From an uncultured Propionivibrio sp. (lineage in GTDB: Bacteria; Pseudomonadota; Gammaproteobacteria; Burkholderiales; Rhodocyclaceae): DNA of 64,000 nt. Position numbers and translations under genes: made by a program. This document shows positions 45,103-56,170 of the stretch, piece after piece (positions within the stretch are counted from its first letter, which is position 1; every line of letters starts with the position of its first letter). Where the stretch lies: positions 1 through 64,000 of the forward strand of contig CALAIL010000017.1 in NCBI GenBank assembly GCA_937923255.1. Direction: 5' to 3'. Below the pieces are notes generated by a model. The model did no database searches. It was not told the DNA's origin and saw only the letters and a program-made list of their open reading frames with translations.

Positions 45103-46028
45103 ATACGTCCGTGAACACGTCCGGCCATCTCCCTTTCTCCGACCTTTCTTTTCCTGACTGGATGCGGCATGTGCAGGCGCAGACAGAGGCCGCGCTCGAC
45201 CGCCTGCTGCCCACGGCCGATACAACGCCCGCACATCTTCATCAGGCCATGCGCTACGCCTGCCTGGGCGGCGGCAAACGGATTCGCCCGTTGCTCGCCT
45301 TTGCCGCTGGCGAATTGTCCGCCGCGCCGGTAACGCGGCTGGAAACCGTTGCCTGCGCTGTCGAATGCATTCACGCTTACTCGCTCGTACACGACGACCT
45401 GCCCTGCATGGACGATGACGTACTGCGCCGCGGTCGGCCGACCTGCCATGTCAAATTCGGTGAGGCAACGGCACTGCTTGTCGGCGACAGCCTGCAATCA
45501 TTGGCTTTTGAACTGCTGGCACACCCCCTGTCCGACGATCCGCAAATCCAGCTTCGTCAGACGCTTCTTCTGGCGCAGGCCAGCGGTTCGCGCGGCATGG
45601 CCGGCGGACAGGCCATCGATCTGGACGCAGTAGGCAAGGCGTTGAACCCGCAGGAACTGGAACAGATGCATACGCTCAAAACGGGCGCTTTGATACGCGC
45701 CGCCGTCCTGCTGGGGGCACTGTGCGGTGATCCGCCCGATGAAACGGCGCTGGCAAGGCTCGATCGTTTTGCCGCCTCGGCCGGCCTGCTGTTCCAGGTA
45801 ATTGATGACATGCTCGACTGTACGGCCAATACGACGACTCTGGGCAAAACCGCCGGCAAGGATGCCGCCGCCGACAAACCGACCTACGTCAGCCTGCTCG
45901 GTCTGGCAGGCGCGCGCGATCTGGCGGAACGACTCCAAACGCAAGCGGTGTCGGCGCTGAAGCCCTTTGGCGAAAAGGCACGCAGGCTGACCGAACTGAC
46001 CGATTTTTTTGTCCACCGGGAATTCTAG
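45099..46028 (+). CDS. ispA: Farnesyl diphosphate synthase
   Basis: A 309-residue polyprenyl synthetase that condenses IPP with DMAPP and GPP to give farnesyl-PP. The first aspartate-rich motif is DDLPCMDDD at 99-107 and the second is DDMLD at ~235. GGGKRIRP near 57 binds IPP, and KTGALI lies around 190. Translation is coupled to xseB. It supplies the precursor for quinones, undecaprenyl-PP and hopanoids. Confidence 0.95.
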   Translation: MNTSVNTSGHLPFSDLSFPDWMRHVQAQTEAALDRLLPTADTTPAHLHQAMRYACLGGGKRIRPLLAFAAGELSAAPVTRLETVACAVECIHAYSLVHDDLPCMDDDVLRRGRPTCHVKFGEATALLVGDSLQSLAFELLAHPLSDDPQIQLRQTLLLAQASGSRGMAGGQAIDLDAVGKALNPQELEQMHTLKTGALIRAAVLLGALCGDPPDETALARLDRFAASAGLLFQVIDDMLDCTANTTTLGKTAGKDAAADKPTYVSLLGLAGARDLAERLQTQAVSALKPFGEKARRLTELTDFFVHREF

Positions 46029-46135
46029 AATTCTAAATTTCTGGCAGACCAACATCTTTCCTACGTCAAAACCGAGTCGTCATTGCCCTATTACCCGATT
46101 GACTAACGACCTACCTTCAGCCCGATATCGATTCC

Positions 46136-48010
46136 ATGACTGCCTATCCATTGCTCGACACCATCCAGCACCCCGCGCAACTGCGTGCGCTCGATCGCAA
46201 GCAGCTACCGCAGCTGGCTGAAGAGCTGCGTAATTTTCTCGTCGACTCGGTCTCTCGCACCGGCGGGCATCTGTCGTCGAATCTCGGCACTGTCGAGCTG
46301 ACGATCGCGCTGCATTACGTCTTCAACACGCCGGAAGATCGCTTAGTCTGGGATGTCGGCCACCAGACTTACGCGCACAAGGTGCTGACCGGCCGCCGTG
46401 AAGGCATGGCCAGACTGCGCATGTACGGCGGCGTATCGGGATTTCCCAAGCGCAGCGAAAGCGAGTTCGATGCCTTTGGTGTCGGCCATTCTTCCACGTC
46501 GATTTCAGCGGCGCTCGGCATGGCGATCGCCGCCAGGCTCAAAGGTGAGGAACGGCACACCATCGCCGTTATCGGCGACGGCGCCATGTCCGCCGGACAA
46601 GCTTTCGAGGCGCTCAATAACGCTGGCATTGCCAACGTGGACATGCTCGTCGTCCTCAACGACAACGATATGTCGATCTCCCGCCCGGTCGGTGCGCTCA
46701 ACAAGTATCTGGCACGCATCCTGTCGGGCAACGCCTTCAACGCCGCCCGCCGCGCCGGCGAAAAGGTCCTGTCTGTTTCACCCTCGCTACTCGAATTTGC
46801 CAATCGCGTCGAAGGCCACGTCAAAGGCCTGCTGACGCCGGGCACGCTGTTTGAGGAACTCGGATTCAACTACATCGGCCCGATTGACGGGCATGATCTC
46901 GACTCCCTCATTCCCACGCTGCAAAACTTGCAAAAGCTTAAAGGACGGCAGTTTCTGCATGTGCTCACGCGCAAGGGACAAGGCTACAAGTTGGCCGAAT
47001 CCGACCCGATTCTGTATCACGGCGTTTCCCGCTTCCAGCCCGAGGTCGGCATCGTCGACAACGCCGCAGAGGCTAAACCAAGTTTCGCCCGGATTTTTGG
47101 CGACTGGTTGTGCGACATGGCTGAAGCCGATTCGAGACTCGTCGCCATCACGCCGGCCATGTGCGAAGGCTCGGGTATGACAGCTTTCGCAGATCGTTAT
47201 CCTGAACGCTTCTACGATGTCGGTATCGCCGAGCAGCATGCCGTGACTTTTGCCGCCGGCCTGGCCTGTGAAGGACTAAAACCGGTCGTCGCTATTTATT
47301 CGACTTTTCTCCAGCGCGGCTACGACCAACTGCTGCACGACGTTGCCCTGCAAAACCTGCCTGTCGTCTTCGCCATCGATCGCGGCGGTCTCGTCGGCGC
47401 CGACGGACCAACGCATCATGGCGCATTCGACCTCTCCTATCTGACCTGCATCCCAAATATGGTCATCATGACGCCGTCCGATGGAAACGAATGCCGCCGC
47501 ATGCTGACCACCGCCTATCGGCACGATGCGCCCTGCGCCGTGCGCTATCCGCGCGGTGCCGGCACCGGCGCGCCGATTGACCAATCGCTCGGAGAACTGC
47601 CGCTCGGCAAGGGACTCATCCGCCGTAAGGGGCACAAGGTCGCCCTGCTGGCTTTCGGCAGCGTACTGACATCGGCGCTCACGGCCGCAGAAACGCTCGA
47701 TGCCACCGTTGCCGACATGCGCTTCGTCAAACCCATCGATCAGGCGCTGATTATCGAACTGGCGCGGGAACATTCTCTGCTTGTCAGCATCGAAGAGAAC
47801 GCGCTGATCGGCGGCGCCGGCGCTGAAGTCGCCCGCACGCTTGAACATGCGGAATGTGCAGTCCGCTTCTTCCGTCTCGGCCTGCCCGACCGCTTCATTG
47901 AACACGGCGACCAGGCGCAGCTGCTGGCCGACGCCGGTCTCGACGCAGACGGCATCATCCGCACGGTTAATGCGCATCTCCAACCTTCCCAACAACAGGA
48001 CACGCAATGA
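46136..48010 (+). CDS. dxs: 1-deoxy-D-xylulose-5-phosphate synthase
   Basis: A 624-residue thiamine-diphosphate enzyme that makes DXP from pyruvate and glyceraldehyde-3-phosphate, the first MEP-pathway step. [15 protein letters not shown] with NDNDMSIS binds TPP, and [15 protein letters not shown] and [15 protein letters not shown] are typical. Full length. It lies 107 bp after ispA and overlaps folE2 by 4 bp. Confidence 0.97.
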   Translation: MTAYPLLDTIQHPAQLRALDRKQLPQLAEELRNFLVDSVSRTGGHLSSNLGTVELTIALHYVFNTPEDRLVWDVGHQTYAHKVLTGRREGMARLRMYGGVSGFPKRSESEFDAFGVGHSSTSISAALGMAIAARLKGEERHTIAVIGDGAMSAGQAFEALNNAGIANVDMLVVLNDNDMSISRPVGALNKYLARILSGNAFNAARRAGEKVLSVSPSLLEFANRVEGHVKGLLTPGTLFEELGFNYIGPIDGHDLDSLIPTLQNLQKLKGRQFLHVLTRKGQGYKLAESDPILYHGVSRFQPEVGIVDNAAEAKPSFARIFGDWLCDMAEADSRLVAITPAMCEGSGMTAFADRYPERFYDVGIAEQHAVTFAAGLACEGLKPVVAIYSTFLQRGYDQLLHDVALQNLPVVFAIDRGGLVGADGPTHHGAFDLSYLTCIPNMVIMTPSDGNECRRMLTTAYRHDAPCAVRYPRGAGTGAPIDQSLGELPLGKGLIRRKGHKVALLAFGSVLTSALTAAETLDATVADMRFVKPIDQALIIELAREHSLLVSIEENALIGGAGAEVARTLEHAECAVRFFRLGLPDRFIEHGDQAQLLADAGLDADGIIRTVNAHLQPSQQQDTQ

Positions 48011-48816
48011 ACGCAGCACAAAACAAAGACAAGATCGCCGATGTGCAGAATCTCGCCGATACGCGGCATATCGCCATCAACCGCGTCGGCATCAAATCCA
48101 TCCGCCATCCCGTGCGCGTACGCGACCGTTCGGGCGGCGTGCAGCACACGGTGGCGGTGTTCAACATGTACGTCAATCTGCCGCACAATTTCAAGGGCAC
48201 GCACATGTCGCGCTTCGTCGAGATTCTGAACACCAACGAACGCGAAATTTCCATTGAGAATTTTCCGGCAATGCTGCATCAAATGGCTGAAAAGCTCGAA
48301 GCCGAAACCGGCCACATCGAAATGAATTTTCCGTATTTCATCCGCAAAGCGGCGCCGGTTTCCGGCGTTCAGAGCCTGATGGATTACGATGTCACGCTGA
48401 TCGGCGAGATCAGTCAGAGCAAGATCGTCTCGCAGGTCAAGGTCGTCGTTCCCGTCACCAGCCTGTGCCCCTGCTCCAAAAAAATCTCGGAGCGCGGTGC
48501 GCATAACCAGCGATCGCACGTCACCGTCACCGCCAGCATCAACCAGCTTGTCTGGATCGAGGAAATCGTCCGCCTCGTCGAGGAAGTCGCTTCCTGCGAA
48601 CTGTACAGCCTGCTCAAGCGGCCGGATGAAAAATATGTGACTGAACATGCCTACGACAACCCGAAATTCGTCGAGGACATGGTGCGCGACGTTGCCGCCC
48701 GCCTCAACGCCGAGCCGCGCATCTACGCTTATACCGTCGAATCGGAAAATTTCGAATCGATCCACAACCACTCGGCCTACGCCATGATCGAGAACGATAA
48801 AAACCAGACTGCATAA
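48007..48816 (+). CDS. folE2: GTP cyclohydrolase FolE2
   Basis: A 269-residue type IB GTP cyclohydrolase I that makes dihydroneopterin triphosphate for folate. Core motifs are GVKSIRHP-like [25 protein letters not shown] (catalytic Cys) and RGAHNQRS. FolE2 is the zinc-independent isozyme in many bacteria. Its ATG overlaps the dxs stop, so it belongs to the isoprenoid operon. No Zur-type site was recognised. Confidence 0.95.
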   Translation: MNAAQNKDKIADVQNLADTRHIAINRVGIKSIRHPVRVRDRSGGVQHTVAVFNMYVNLPHNFKGTHMSRFVEILNTNEREISIENFPAMLHQMAEKLEAETGHIEMNFPYFIRKAAPVSGVQSLMDYDVTLIGEISQSKIVSQVKVVVPVTSLCPCSKKISERGAHNQRSHVTVTASINQLVWIEEIVRLVEEVASCELYSLLKRPDEKYVTEHAYDNPKFVEDMVRDVAARLNAEPRIYAYTVESENFESIHNHSAYAMIENDKNQTA

Positions 48817-48978
48817 ATCATAAATGTAACCACTCGACAATCCACCTGCATCCACGTCCATCGAAACACTGAACGCTGCACGGATCGAACGATTGTCGCG
48901 CCACACAAACTACGCGCAGTACGCGCAATCACGCTAGAATAGCGCCCGCAGTACGGCGTATTCTGGCCAGCCTGACAT

Positions 48979-49053
48979 CTCCTCGTAGCATAACGGATAG
49001 TGCACACGCCTCCTAAGCGTGCGATACAGGTTCGATTCCTGTCGAGGAGGCCA
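48979..49053 (+). tRNA. tRNA-Arg (anticodon CCT)
   Basis: A 75-nt cloverleaf with encoded CCA. The acceptor stem is CTCCTCG (48979-48985) with CGAGGAG (49043-49049). The anticodon stem CACGC/GCGTG holds loop CTCCTAA, anticodon CCT, reading AGG. The T-arm is ACAGG-TTCGATT-CCTGT. A TAGAAT -10-like box lies at 48935-48940. It sits between folE2 and recN. Confidence 0.96.
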
Positions 49054-49163
49054 ACGCCTTTTTCTTTTTGATTTCAGCTTTCCGCCGCTCGAACGCGCCG
49101 CCCTCGCCCTGGCAGTAAGGCGGCAATGAGAATGCATTGCCGATGTCGCGCATTCTGTCTTTT

Positions 49164-50831
49164 TCAGGAGCCAGTGAGCATCTCTCTGGCGTGCCGGCGC
49201 GTGATATCGGTAATCTCCACACCACCAAGCATACGGGCGATTTCCTCGATACGCGCGTTTTCATCAAGCGCATCAACACTGCTGCGGACGCTATCGCCCT
49301 CAAGATGCTTGGTCACCTGCCATTGCCATTCGGCGCAGGCCGCTACCTGCGGCAAATGGGTCACACACAATACCTGTCGCTCACGCCCGAGTCCATGCAG
49401 CAGGCGCCCGACGACTTCGGCAACACCACCGCCGATGCCAACATCCACCTCATCGAAAATCAGCGTCGGTATGCTTGCCGCCTGGCTGGTTACGACCTGG
49501 ATAGCCAGACTGATACGCGAAAGCTCACCGCCGGAAACGACCTTGGCAAGCGGCCGTATTTCGTTGCCTGCCAAGCCGGAAACGCGAAATTCGACCTGCT
49601 CAAGGCCGTGCAGACCATGCGTCGTATCGATGTCAAGCGGTATCAGGCCGATCTCAAAACGCCCACTGCCAAGCGCCAACTGCCCCATAAGCCGGCTCAC
49701 TTCACCGGCCAGTGTCTTGGCTGCCTTGGCGCGCTCCGACGACAGGCGTTTGGCCGTTTTCAGATAGGCCGCCCTGGCAGCCTCGGTTTGTATGCGTAGC
49801 GCGTCGATATCGGCGTCGGCGGCAATTTCATCGAAGCGTCGCCGCCAATCGGCAAGCAGTCCGGGCAATGCTTCCGGCGAAACCCGAAGCTTGCGGGCGC
49901 AACTGAAAATAGCCTCGAGCCGCTTTTCCGCTTCGGATAAACGCTGTGGGTCAAGGTCGATCCGCTCAGCATAGCGGCGCAGCACGGATGCCGCTTCGTC
50001 CAGATCAGCTTGTGCCGAAGCAATGAGCGCCGCCGTTTCGGTCAGCGCAGGGTCATAACCGGTCAGTTCGTCGAGCGTATGCGCCGCCGCGCCGAGCTGC
50101 GCCGAACAAGCCGAATCGCCCTCAGCCAGCAGGTCGACAATCTGGCGCGCACCTTCGATCAGGCGAGCTGCGTGCGTCAAGCGTTGATGCTCGTGATTAA
50201 GCGCCTCCCATTCACCTGCGGAAAAGCCCAGCATATCGAGTTCGTGGATTTGCAGGGCGAGCAGATCGCGCTCCTGCGCCGCCGTTTCCGCGCCATGCTG
50301 CGCAGCTTCCAGGCGCTCCTGTGCTGTACGCCAGCTTCGCCAGCAGGCGGCCACTTCATCGGCCAATGGTCGCAGGCGCGCATGCGTATCGAGCAGATCG
50401 CGCTGTGCATCGCCGCGCAGCAATGACTGGTGGGCATGCTGACCATGAATGTCAACAAGAAATTCCGCCGCCCGGCGCAATTGCTGGAGCGTTACCGGCG
50501 AACCGTTGAGGTAGGCGCGTGAACGGCCGCCAGCTTCGACGACGCGCCGCAGCAGCAGCGCCTCCTCTGCCTCAACGGCAATATCATGTTCGCGCAGCCA
50601 GTCGAGAAGTCCGGCTTGCGGCATGGAAAATTCGGCGCTGACTTCGGCGCGATCGCAGCCAACACGCACCAGTCCGCTGTCTGCGCGTTCGCCCAGCACG
50701 CAGGCCAGCGCATCAACGAGAATCGACTTACCGGCACCCGTTTCCCCTGTCAGCACGCTGAAACCAGGCTGAAAATCCAGTTCGAGGCAATCGACCAGGA
50801 CGAAATTCCGGATACTCAAACGATTCAGCAT
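49164..50831 (-). CDS. recN: DNA repair protein RecN
   Basis: A 555-residue SMC-like ATPase acting in double-strand-break repair. Walker A GETGAGKS is at 29-36. A long coiled coil spans ~150-370. The signature VSGGELSRISLA and Walker B LIFDEVDVGIGG are intact, followed by CVTHLPQVA. It begins 2 bp after the nadK stop, so the two are coupled, a usual order. A LexA box was not recognised by eye. Confidence 0.96.
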   Translation of the reverse strand: MLNRLSIRNFVLVDCLELDFQPGFSVLTGETGAGKSILVDALACVLGERADSGLVRVGCDRAEVSAEFSMPQAGLLDWLREHDIAVEAEEALLLRRVVEAGGRSRAYLNGSPVTLQQLRRAAEFLVDIHGQHAHQSLLRGDAQRDLLDTHARLRPLADEVAACWRSWRTAQERLEAAQHGAETAAQERDLLALQIHELDMLGFSAGEWEALNHEHQRLTHAARLIEGARQIVDLLAEGDSACSAQLGAAAHTLDELTGYDPALTETAALIASAQADLDEAASVLRRYAERIDLDPQRLSEAEKRLEAIFSCARKLRVSPEALPGLLADWRRRFDEIAADADIDALRIQTEAARAAYLKTAKRLSSERAKAAKTLAGEVSRLMGQLALGSGRFEIGLIPLDIDTTHGLHGLEQVEFRVSGLAGNEIRPLAKVVSGGELSRISLAIQVVTSQAASIPTLIFDEVDVGIGGGVAEVVGRLLHGLGRERQVLCVTHLPQVAACAEWQWQVTKHLEGDSVRSSVDALDENARIEEIARMLGGVEITDITRRHAREMLTGS

Positions 50832-50833
50832 GA

Positions 50834-51802
50834 TCAGCCGGAACAGTCCGCCCCGCCCATCAGATCATCCTGATCCTCAACCGGCATCAGCGGCAGCACG
50901 TCGGGCTGCGCGCTCCAGTGCAGTTTTTCGCGCAACATGGTGAAATAGCTATAGCCGGGCGGGTGTAGCAGACAGGCAGAAAACTCCGCCCGGCGGATGC
51001 GTATGATATCGCCAACGCGTAGGTCAACGGCCATCTGTCCATCGCAATGCACCCGCGAGTCAATGGCGCGCAGGATACGAACTTCGATCTGGCAGGCATC
51101 GCTCACCACGATGGGGCGGTTAGACAGTGCATGCGGGCACAGCGGTACCAATGCAATGCTGGAAACCTGCGGATGTTGAATCGGCCCGTTGGCCGAGAGT
51201 GAATAGGCGGTCGAGCCGGTCGGCGTGGATACGATCAATCCATCTGCACGCAGGTTAAAGACAAATTCACCGTCGATGAAAAGCTGCAGTTCGATCAGAC
51301 GGCCAAATGCGCCTTTATCGATGACGACTTCGTTGAGCGCCAGATGCTCGCTGAGTTTCTCCCCATTCCGGAAAATTCCGGCGGCGAGCAGCTGGCGGCT
51401 TTCCGGGACAAAATGACCCGCCAGCAGATCATCGAGCGCTACCAGCATATCGCTGCGCGCAATATCGGTCATGAAACCGAGCCGTCCCTGGTTGACGCCG
51501 ACCAGCGGCACACCAAAGCGCGCCAACTGGCGAGCCGCATTGAGCATCGTACCATCACCGCCCAGTACGATGGCCAGATCGGCACGCTCGCCAATGGCGA
51601 CAAAATCGCCACAGGCCCAGGCCGAAATCTGCGGGCTGCCGGAATTTTCCGCGGTTGCTTTTTCAACCAGCACGGTCATGCCTCGCCGTTGCAGATCGTT
51701 GGCGAGTAGACACAGGGAATCGCTGATATCCCGGCTGTTGTATTTGCCGATCAGGGCGATCGTCCGCACACCGTTTGGAGGAAAAATAGCGCTGGCATTC
51801 AT
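50834..51802 (-). CDS. nadK: NAD kinase
   Basis: A 322-residue ATP-dependent NAD kinase making NADP. The GGDGT motif is at 81-85, followed by [20 protein letters not shown] and the [15 protein letters not shown] loop. I start at 51802 ([11 protein letters not shown]), 15 codons inside the frame. It is followed closely by recN and preceded by a conserved hypothetical gene. Confidence 0.95.
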   Translation of the reverse strand: MNASAIFPPNGVRTIALIGKYNSRDISDSLCLLANDLQRRGMTVLVEKATAENSGSPQISAWACGDFVAIGERADLAIVLGGDGTMLNAARQLARFGVPLVGVNQGRLGFMTDIARSDMLVALDDLLAGHFVPESRQLLAAGIFRNGEKLSEHLALNEVVIDKGAFGRLIELQLFIDGEFVFNLRADGLIVSTPTGSTAYSLSANGPIQHPQVSSIALVPLCPHALSNRPIVVSDACQIEVRILRAIDSRVHCDGQMAVDLRVGDIIRIRRAEFSACLLHPPGYSYFTMLREKLHWSAQPDVLPLMPVEDQDDLMGGADCSG

Positions 51803-51861
51803 GAGATCAATTAAACCACAAATCCGCCGGCAATAAGGCCCTCCCAAGCGGCGCGGTAGAT

Positions 51862-52896
51862 TTACAGCAGGCGTTCTGCGCCTGAAAAATTAATTCTCGT
51901 TGTGGGCAGTTCTGAACGTGCGACGCGGCCGATGAAGAAAGCGCGCGAAGCATTGGGTACGCCGTTAAAAGTCACCTGCGTGAAAGCGACTTCGTGGCCG
52001 ACCGTTAAGCTGTCTTCAGCCAGAATTTCATTGAGATGACTCAAACGCAGGCGTTTGTGCTCAAAATCCAGGTAGCTTTGTACCGAAGAAAATACCTCAC
52101 ACAAACAGGTCAGCTCTGCTTTCAGTTGTGCTTGCGTATCACCCAAATCTGCAAGCTGCCGCTCGCTCTCCTGAAATTGCGCCGTTAGCGCAGTGTCTGA
52201 CACGTTCTCCGCCGCAGAATCAGTATCGTCTGTCTGCTGGCTGTGCCGGCGCCTCAGATGCTCGCGCAGCAAGGCGTGCTGGTCTTCCAGTATCTGTCGC
52301 GTTTTTCGCAGTTCGTTAATTCCCGTCACCGACTGTGCAATCAGATAATTCAGCCACTCGTCGTATACCTGCTGCCGCACCTCATGTTCGTCGGCTCCGC
52401 AAGACATCACCCAGGGTGAATCGAAACAGGCAATCCGGCGGGAAAGATCGGTCTGCGTTTCCATGCCATGCGGCGACATGCCTTCAGCGCTGCGCTCCCG
52501 ATAGGTCACGCCGAGCGCAAAACAGGCCGTATCCAGATCCGGGTGTTTGTCGAACAGGGTACGCAGGCTGCCCGAAGCACCCAGCGTGCGCGGCATATCC
52601 TCGGCCGTCGCAAAAAATGCACGCAATAGCGGCGTTTCCGCCCAATCGGCTGTGACCACGTCAATACAAGCAGGGAGAAAACGCATCTGCGCATCCAGAT
52701 AATCGACGGCCTGCCGCACTGGCGCATCCAGTCGGTCACGACAGGCTTCCACTGATTTCAGGCGAGGATTGGTCTGCGCAATAGCAAAATCTACTGTTTT
52801 TGCAACATTGCGCGCCAAGCGTTCATCAAACGAGGGGCCAGTACGGGAATCTGTCGGATGCCCCCAAAGCCCCTTGAGCCAGCTAAAAGTACCCAT
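51862..52896 (-). CDS. Conserved hypothetical protein, helical, unknown function
   Basis: A 344-residue soluble protein I cannot place in a named family. It has [12 protein letters not shown] at the N-terminus, cysteines near 59, 87 and 135, and [20 protein letters not shown] around 165. A coiled-coil stretch lies at ~200-260 ([20 protein letters not shown]). The C-terminus contains a beta-rich part ([17 protein letters not shown]). It lies 59 bp upstream of nadK on the same strand, so it likely heads a nadK-recN operon. No signal peptide or membrane segment is seen. Confidence 0.7.
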   Translation of the reverse strand: MGTFSWLKGLWGHPTDSRTGPSFDERLARNVAKTVDFAIAQTNPRLKSVEACRDRLDAPVRQAVDYLDAQMRFLPACIDVVTADWAETPLLRAFFATAEDMPRTLGASGSLRTLFDKHPDLDTACFALGVTYRERSAEGMSPHGMETQTDLSRRIACFDSPWVMSCGADEHEVRQQVYDEWLNYLIAQSVTGINELRKTRQILEDQHALLREHLRRRHSQQTDDTDSAAENVSDTALTAQFQESERQLADLGDTQAQLKAELTCLCEVFSSVQSYLDFEHKRLRLSHLNEILAEDSLTVGHEVAFTQVTFNGVPNASRAFFIGRVARSELPTTRINFSGAERLL

Positions 52897-53421
52897 TACA
52901 ACTCACCAATACGGATGCCGGTAATAAAAACAGATTTTTGTCACGCTGCCCACACGATGCGCAGAAAACGCGAAGCTCGTTCAGACACCCCCCGTATATA
53001 CGGAGTACCACCCTATTCAGCGCCGGTCGATCAGCGGCGGGTCTTCAGCTTTTTCACACCGCTGACTGCCAAGCACATGAATCAGCAACAGCCAGGCTTG
53101 AAAAAATATACCGGCAGCCATTCCAGGCAGAAAGGCTTTGGATGTCGCCAATCACATAGCCGACAGGTACAAACGGAAACGTAACAAAAAGGCCAATATC
53201 GGCGAAACGTCCGCCAAGTTTCTGCGAAAGAGGGAAAAGCAGGGCATACACGACGAGTCTGAGCATCTGCCAGCGGTTTAAAGTGAAAAAACGTCCACAC
53301 CACCCACGCTCCCGCGCCATTTGAACGCCCCTGGTTTTCGACGAAATCTTGTTGTCGTGCGCCAGAATCTAGCCGGCTCTGCGCCATACAACCGCCTGCG
53401 CTATACCGCCTATTCTATTGC
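52897..53421. other. Gene-poor region between the hypothetical gene and purA
   Basis: About 525 bp. It includes a perfect 12-bp palindrome CCGTATATACGG (52992-53003), about 95 bp upstream of the hypothetical gene at 52896, a position compatible with an operator. It also holds one weak membrane-protein-like frame at 53054-53320. Otherwise nothing clear. Confidence 0.5.
53054..53320 (-). CDS. Doubtful small membrane protein frame
   Basis: An 88-codon frame whose translation has two hydrophobic stretches (MLRLVVYALLFPL and IGLFVTFPFVPVGYVIG). It has no clear Shine-Dalgarno and I do not recognise the family. It could be a decayed gene or chance. Confidence 0.25.
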   Translation of the reverse strand: MARERGWCGRFFTLNRWQMLRLVVYALLFPLSQKLGGRFADIGLFVTFPFVPVGYVIGDIQSLSAWNGCRYIFSSLAVADSCAWQSAV

Positions 53422-54729
53422 TCAGTCGAATGGGTGACGACGCAGAATGGTTTCGCTGCGCTCCGGCCCCGTCGAGATGATGTCAATCGGGATGTCGCAC
53501 AGAGTTTCGATACGCGCCAGATACGCCTGGGCGGCCTTCGGCAGCGCCGTGTAAGAGGTAGCGCCGAAGGTCGATTCGCACCAGCCGGGCAGTGTTTCGA
53601 ATATCGGCTCACACCCTGCCACTTCATCGGAACCTATCGGCAGCATAGTGAGCATCTTGCCATCCTTCCGGTAGCCGGTGCAGATCTTCAGTTCCGTCAG
53701 GCCATCGAGCACATCGAGTTTGGTGATGCACAGCCCCGTCACACCGTTGATCTGGGCCGAACGCCGCAGAGCCGGCACGTCAAACCAGCCGCAGCGGCGC
53801 TTGCGCCCGGTCACGGTACCGAATTCCATTCCTTTGGTCGACATCTGCCAGCCCGGCGTACCTTCCGTGTCAATATCAAGCTCGCTTGGAAAAGGACCGC
53901 CGCCAACGCGCGTACAGTAGGCTTTGGTGATGCCGAGAATGTAGTTGAGCATGCCCGGTCCAATGCCTGCGCCCGCCGCCGCCTGGCCGGCAACACAGTT
54001 GGATGAGGTGACGAAAGGATAGGTGCCATGGTCGATATCGAGCAGAGAACCCTGCGCTCCTTCGAACAGCATGTTATGCCCCGCCTTGTAAGCAGTATTC
54101 AGTGCAGCCGATACGTCAGTGACCAGGGGGCGAATCTGTTCGGCGTCAAGCAAGGTCTGTTTAAGAACGGCTTCGCCATCAACGGCTTCTGCATGCAGAT
54201 AGTGCGTCAGAACGAAGTTGTAATACTCGAGATTTTCTTTGAGTTTTTCGGCAAAGCGTTCAGGATGGAAAAGGTCGTATACGCGCAATGCACGCCGTGC
54301 AACCTTGTCCTCAAACGTGGGGCCAATACCTTTGCCAGTCGTGCCGATTTTTTTGTCAGCACTTTTGGCGGCCTCGCGCGCCCGGTCGAGTGCGATGTGA
54401 TATGGCAATACCAGCGGGCATCCGGGGCTGATTTTCAGGCGCGAGCGCACTTCGATGCCACCCGCTTCCAACTGGGCAATTTCACTCAGCAGATGATGAA
54501 TATCGAGAACGACGCCATTGCCGATATAACAGGTGATGCCTGCGCGGGCAATGCCGGAAGGTACGAGATTGAGCTTATACACCTTGTCGCCGACGACCAG
54601 GGTATGACCCGCGTTATGTCCCCCTTGGAAGCGCACAACGCCACTGGCATGATCAGTCAACCAGTCGACAATTTTTCCCTTGCCTTCATCGCCCCACTGA
54701 GTACCGATGACCACTACATTTTTTGCCAT
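53422..54729 (-). CDS. purA: Adenylosuccinate synthetase
   Basis: A 435-residue enzyme making adenylosuccinate from IMP, Asp and [19 protein letters not shown] at the N-terminus, the GHNAGHT loop, GTTGKGIGP and the C-terminal [10 protein letters not shown] are all present. I take the ATG at 54729 (MAKNVVVIG), which has GAGGAATGAC upstream, as the start. It lies after hisZ in the long minus-strand block. Confidence 0.97.
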   Translation of the reverse strand: MAKNVVVIGTQWGDEGKGKIVDWLTDHASGVVRFQGGHNAGHTLVVGDKVYKLNLVPSGIARAGITCYIGNGVVLDIHHLLSEIAQLEAGGIEVRSRLKISPGCPLVLPYHIALDRAREAAKSADKKIGTTGKGIGPTFEDKVARRALRVYDLFHPERFAEKLKENLEYYNFVLTHYLHAEAVDGEAVLKQTLLDAEQIRPLVTDVSAALNTAYKAGHNMLFEGAQGSLLDIDHGTYPFVTSSNCVAGQAAAGAGIGPGMLNYILGITKAYCTRVGGGPFPSELDIDTEGTPGWQMSTKGMEFGTVTGRKRRCGWFDVPALRRSAQINGVTGLCITKLDVLDGLTELKICTGYRKDGKMLTMLPIGSDEVAGCEPIFETLPGWCESTFGATSYTALPKAAQAYLARIETLCDIPIDIISTGPERSETILRRHPFD

Positions 54730-54839
54730 GTCATTCCTCGCCATTCGTAAGCCTTACGTTGTGCCTGGTGAGTCATTTGCCCAGTGCGGCCACCCACCGT
54801 CCGAACCATGCAGTCCACGACTTTTCCACTAACACTTTA

Positions 54840-55988
54840 CTACAGCCCTACTACCTTCCACTCGCCGGCATCTTCGACCAGCCGGCGATCGCACGGGCGG
54901 CCTTCATCAGCATGCTCGCCCGGCAACAATTCGATGACGACCTCGCCCTGCGCCCGTAAGGCGGCAATGCTGGCCGCCAGCACCGCATCCATCGGCCTCC
55001 AGGGCGCGAGGATCGCCGGTTCGGCCTGCCGCGGCACATCGGAAAGCTGGGCAATCCGGCGCAGATCGAGCGAAAATCCGGTCGCCGGTCGGGCGCGCCC
55101 GAAACTCGCACCAACACCGTCGTACCGGCCGCCGCGCGCAATGACTTCGGCGTGAGCAGGGGCATACACGGTAAACACAACTCCGTTGTGATAATAGTAG
55201 CCGTGCAGCTCAGCGAGATCGAACGAAAGCGCCAACGACGGCAATGCGGCGCGAAGCCGCTTTAACGTTGCTAGCGCTTCGCCGATCGCAGGCAGTGGCG
55301 GCAGCTGCCCGGCTGCCTGGTCGAGTAATTCATCGCCGCCGTAAAGCTCGGGCAGGCGAATCAATGCCGACCGCCAGGGTTCAGCAAACTGTGCGCAATA
55401 ATCGTGCAGACCCGGGACATCCTTGGCTTGCAGCAGATGCAGCAATGTATGCTCGGCAACATGATCCAGGCGCGCTGCCTCCGCCAGCGCCTGGAAAACA
55501 CCGACGTGGCCAATATCAATATGCGACCCGGCAATGCTGGCAGCGGCCAGTGCCGCGTCAAGCAGACGAATGATTTCCAGATCAGCCTCAATGCCGGCGT
55601 AACCGAACAACTCGGCGCCGAGCTGGATAACCTCACGACTGGCTGCCTGCGATGCCGGCAAGGTATGCAAGACACTGCCGCAATAACACAGCCGGGTAAC
55701 GCCCTGTCGGTTAAGCAAATGCGCATCGATACGCGCCATTTGTGGTGTCATATCGGCACGCAGTCCCAGAGTACGTCCAGAAAGCTGATCGACGAGCTTA
55801 AAAGTGCGCAGACGGAGATCGGATCCCGTACCGGTCAACAGTGAATCAAGGTATTCGAGCAAAGGGGGTTGCACCAGCTCATAACCAAGCCCGCGAAATA
55901 GATCAAAAAGCGCTCGGCGCAGCCGTTCAATCGCAGCTGCTTCATTGGGCAGCACATCGGCAATGTAATCGGGAAGCAGCCAGTTCAT
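54840..55988 (-). CDS. hisZ: ATP phosphoribosyltransferase regulatory subunit HisZ
   Basis: A 382-residue paralogue of histidyl-tRNA synthetase that activates the short-form His[14 protein letters not shown], a class II-like core with [14 protein letters not shown], and [12 protein letters not shown] are present. The catalytic HisRS residues are not expected in HisZ. It implies a short-form hisG elsewhere. It overlaps the DUF2065 gene by 4 bp. Confidence 0.94.
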   Translation of the reverse strand: MNWLLPDYIADVLPNEAAAIERLRRALFDLFRGLGYELVQPPLLEYLDSLLTGTGSDLRLRTFKLVDQLSGRTLGLRADMTPQMARIDAHLLNRQGVTRLCYCGSVLHTLPASQAASREVIQLGAELFGYAGIEADLEIIRLLDAALAAASIAGSHIDIGHVGVFQALAEAARLDHVAEHTLLHLLQAKDVPGLHDYCAQFAEPWRSALIRLPELYGGDELLDQAAGQLPPLPAIGEALATLKRLRAALPSLALSFDLAELHGYYYHNGVVFTVYAPAHAEVIARGGRYDGVGASFGRARPATGFSLDLRRIAQLSDVPRQAEPAILAPWRPMDAVLAASIAALRAQGEVVIELLPGEHADEGRPCDRRLVEDAGEWKVVGL

Positions 55989-56170
55989 TGCAACACCATC
56001 AGCAAAACAATGCCAATCAACATTGAAGTCAGGCCAATAAAACGAATCTGTCCGTCGCGCATCTGGGTCAGCTGGCGGAACATCTCGCGCCAGATTGTCG
56101 GCGCAAGAAACGGCAGGATGCCTTCGAGCACCAACATCAGGGCACAGGCAGTAAGCAGACTATCGGTCAT
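55985..56170 (-). CDS. DUF2065 small membrane protein
   Basis: A 61-residue protein with two hydrophobic helices ([20 protein letters not shown] and [17 protein letters not shown]). It is the usual small partner between hflC and hisZ/purA in beta- and gammaproteobacteria. Its function is unknown. It overlaps hflC by 11 bp at its start and hisZ by 4 bp at its end. Confidence 0.9.
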   Translation of the reverse strand: MTDSLLTACALMLVLEGILPFLAPTIWREMFRQLTQMRDGQIRFIGLTSMLIGIVLLMVLQ

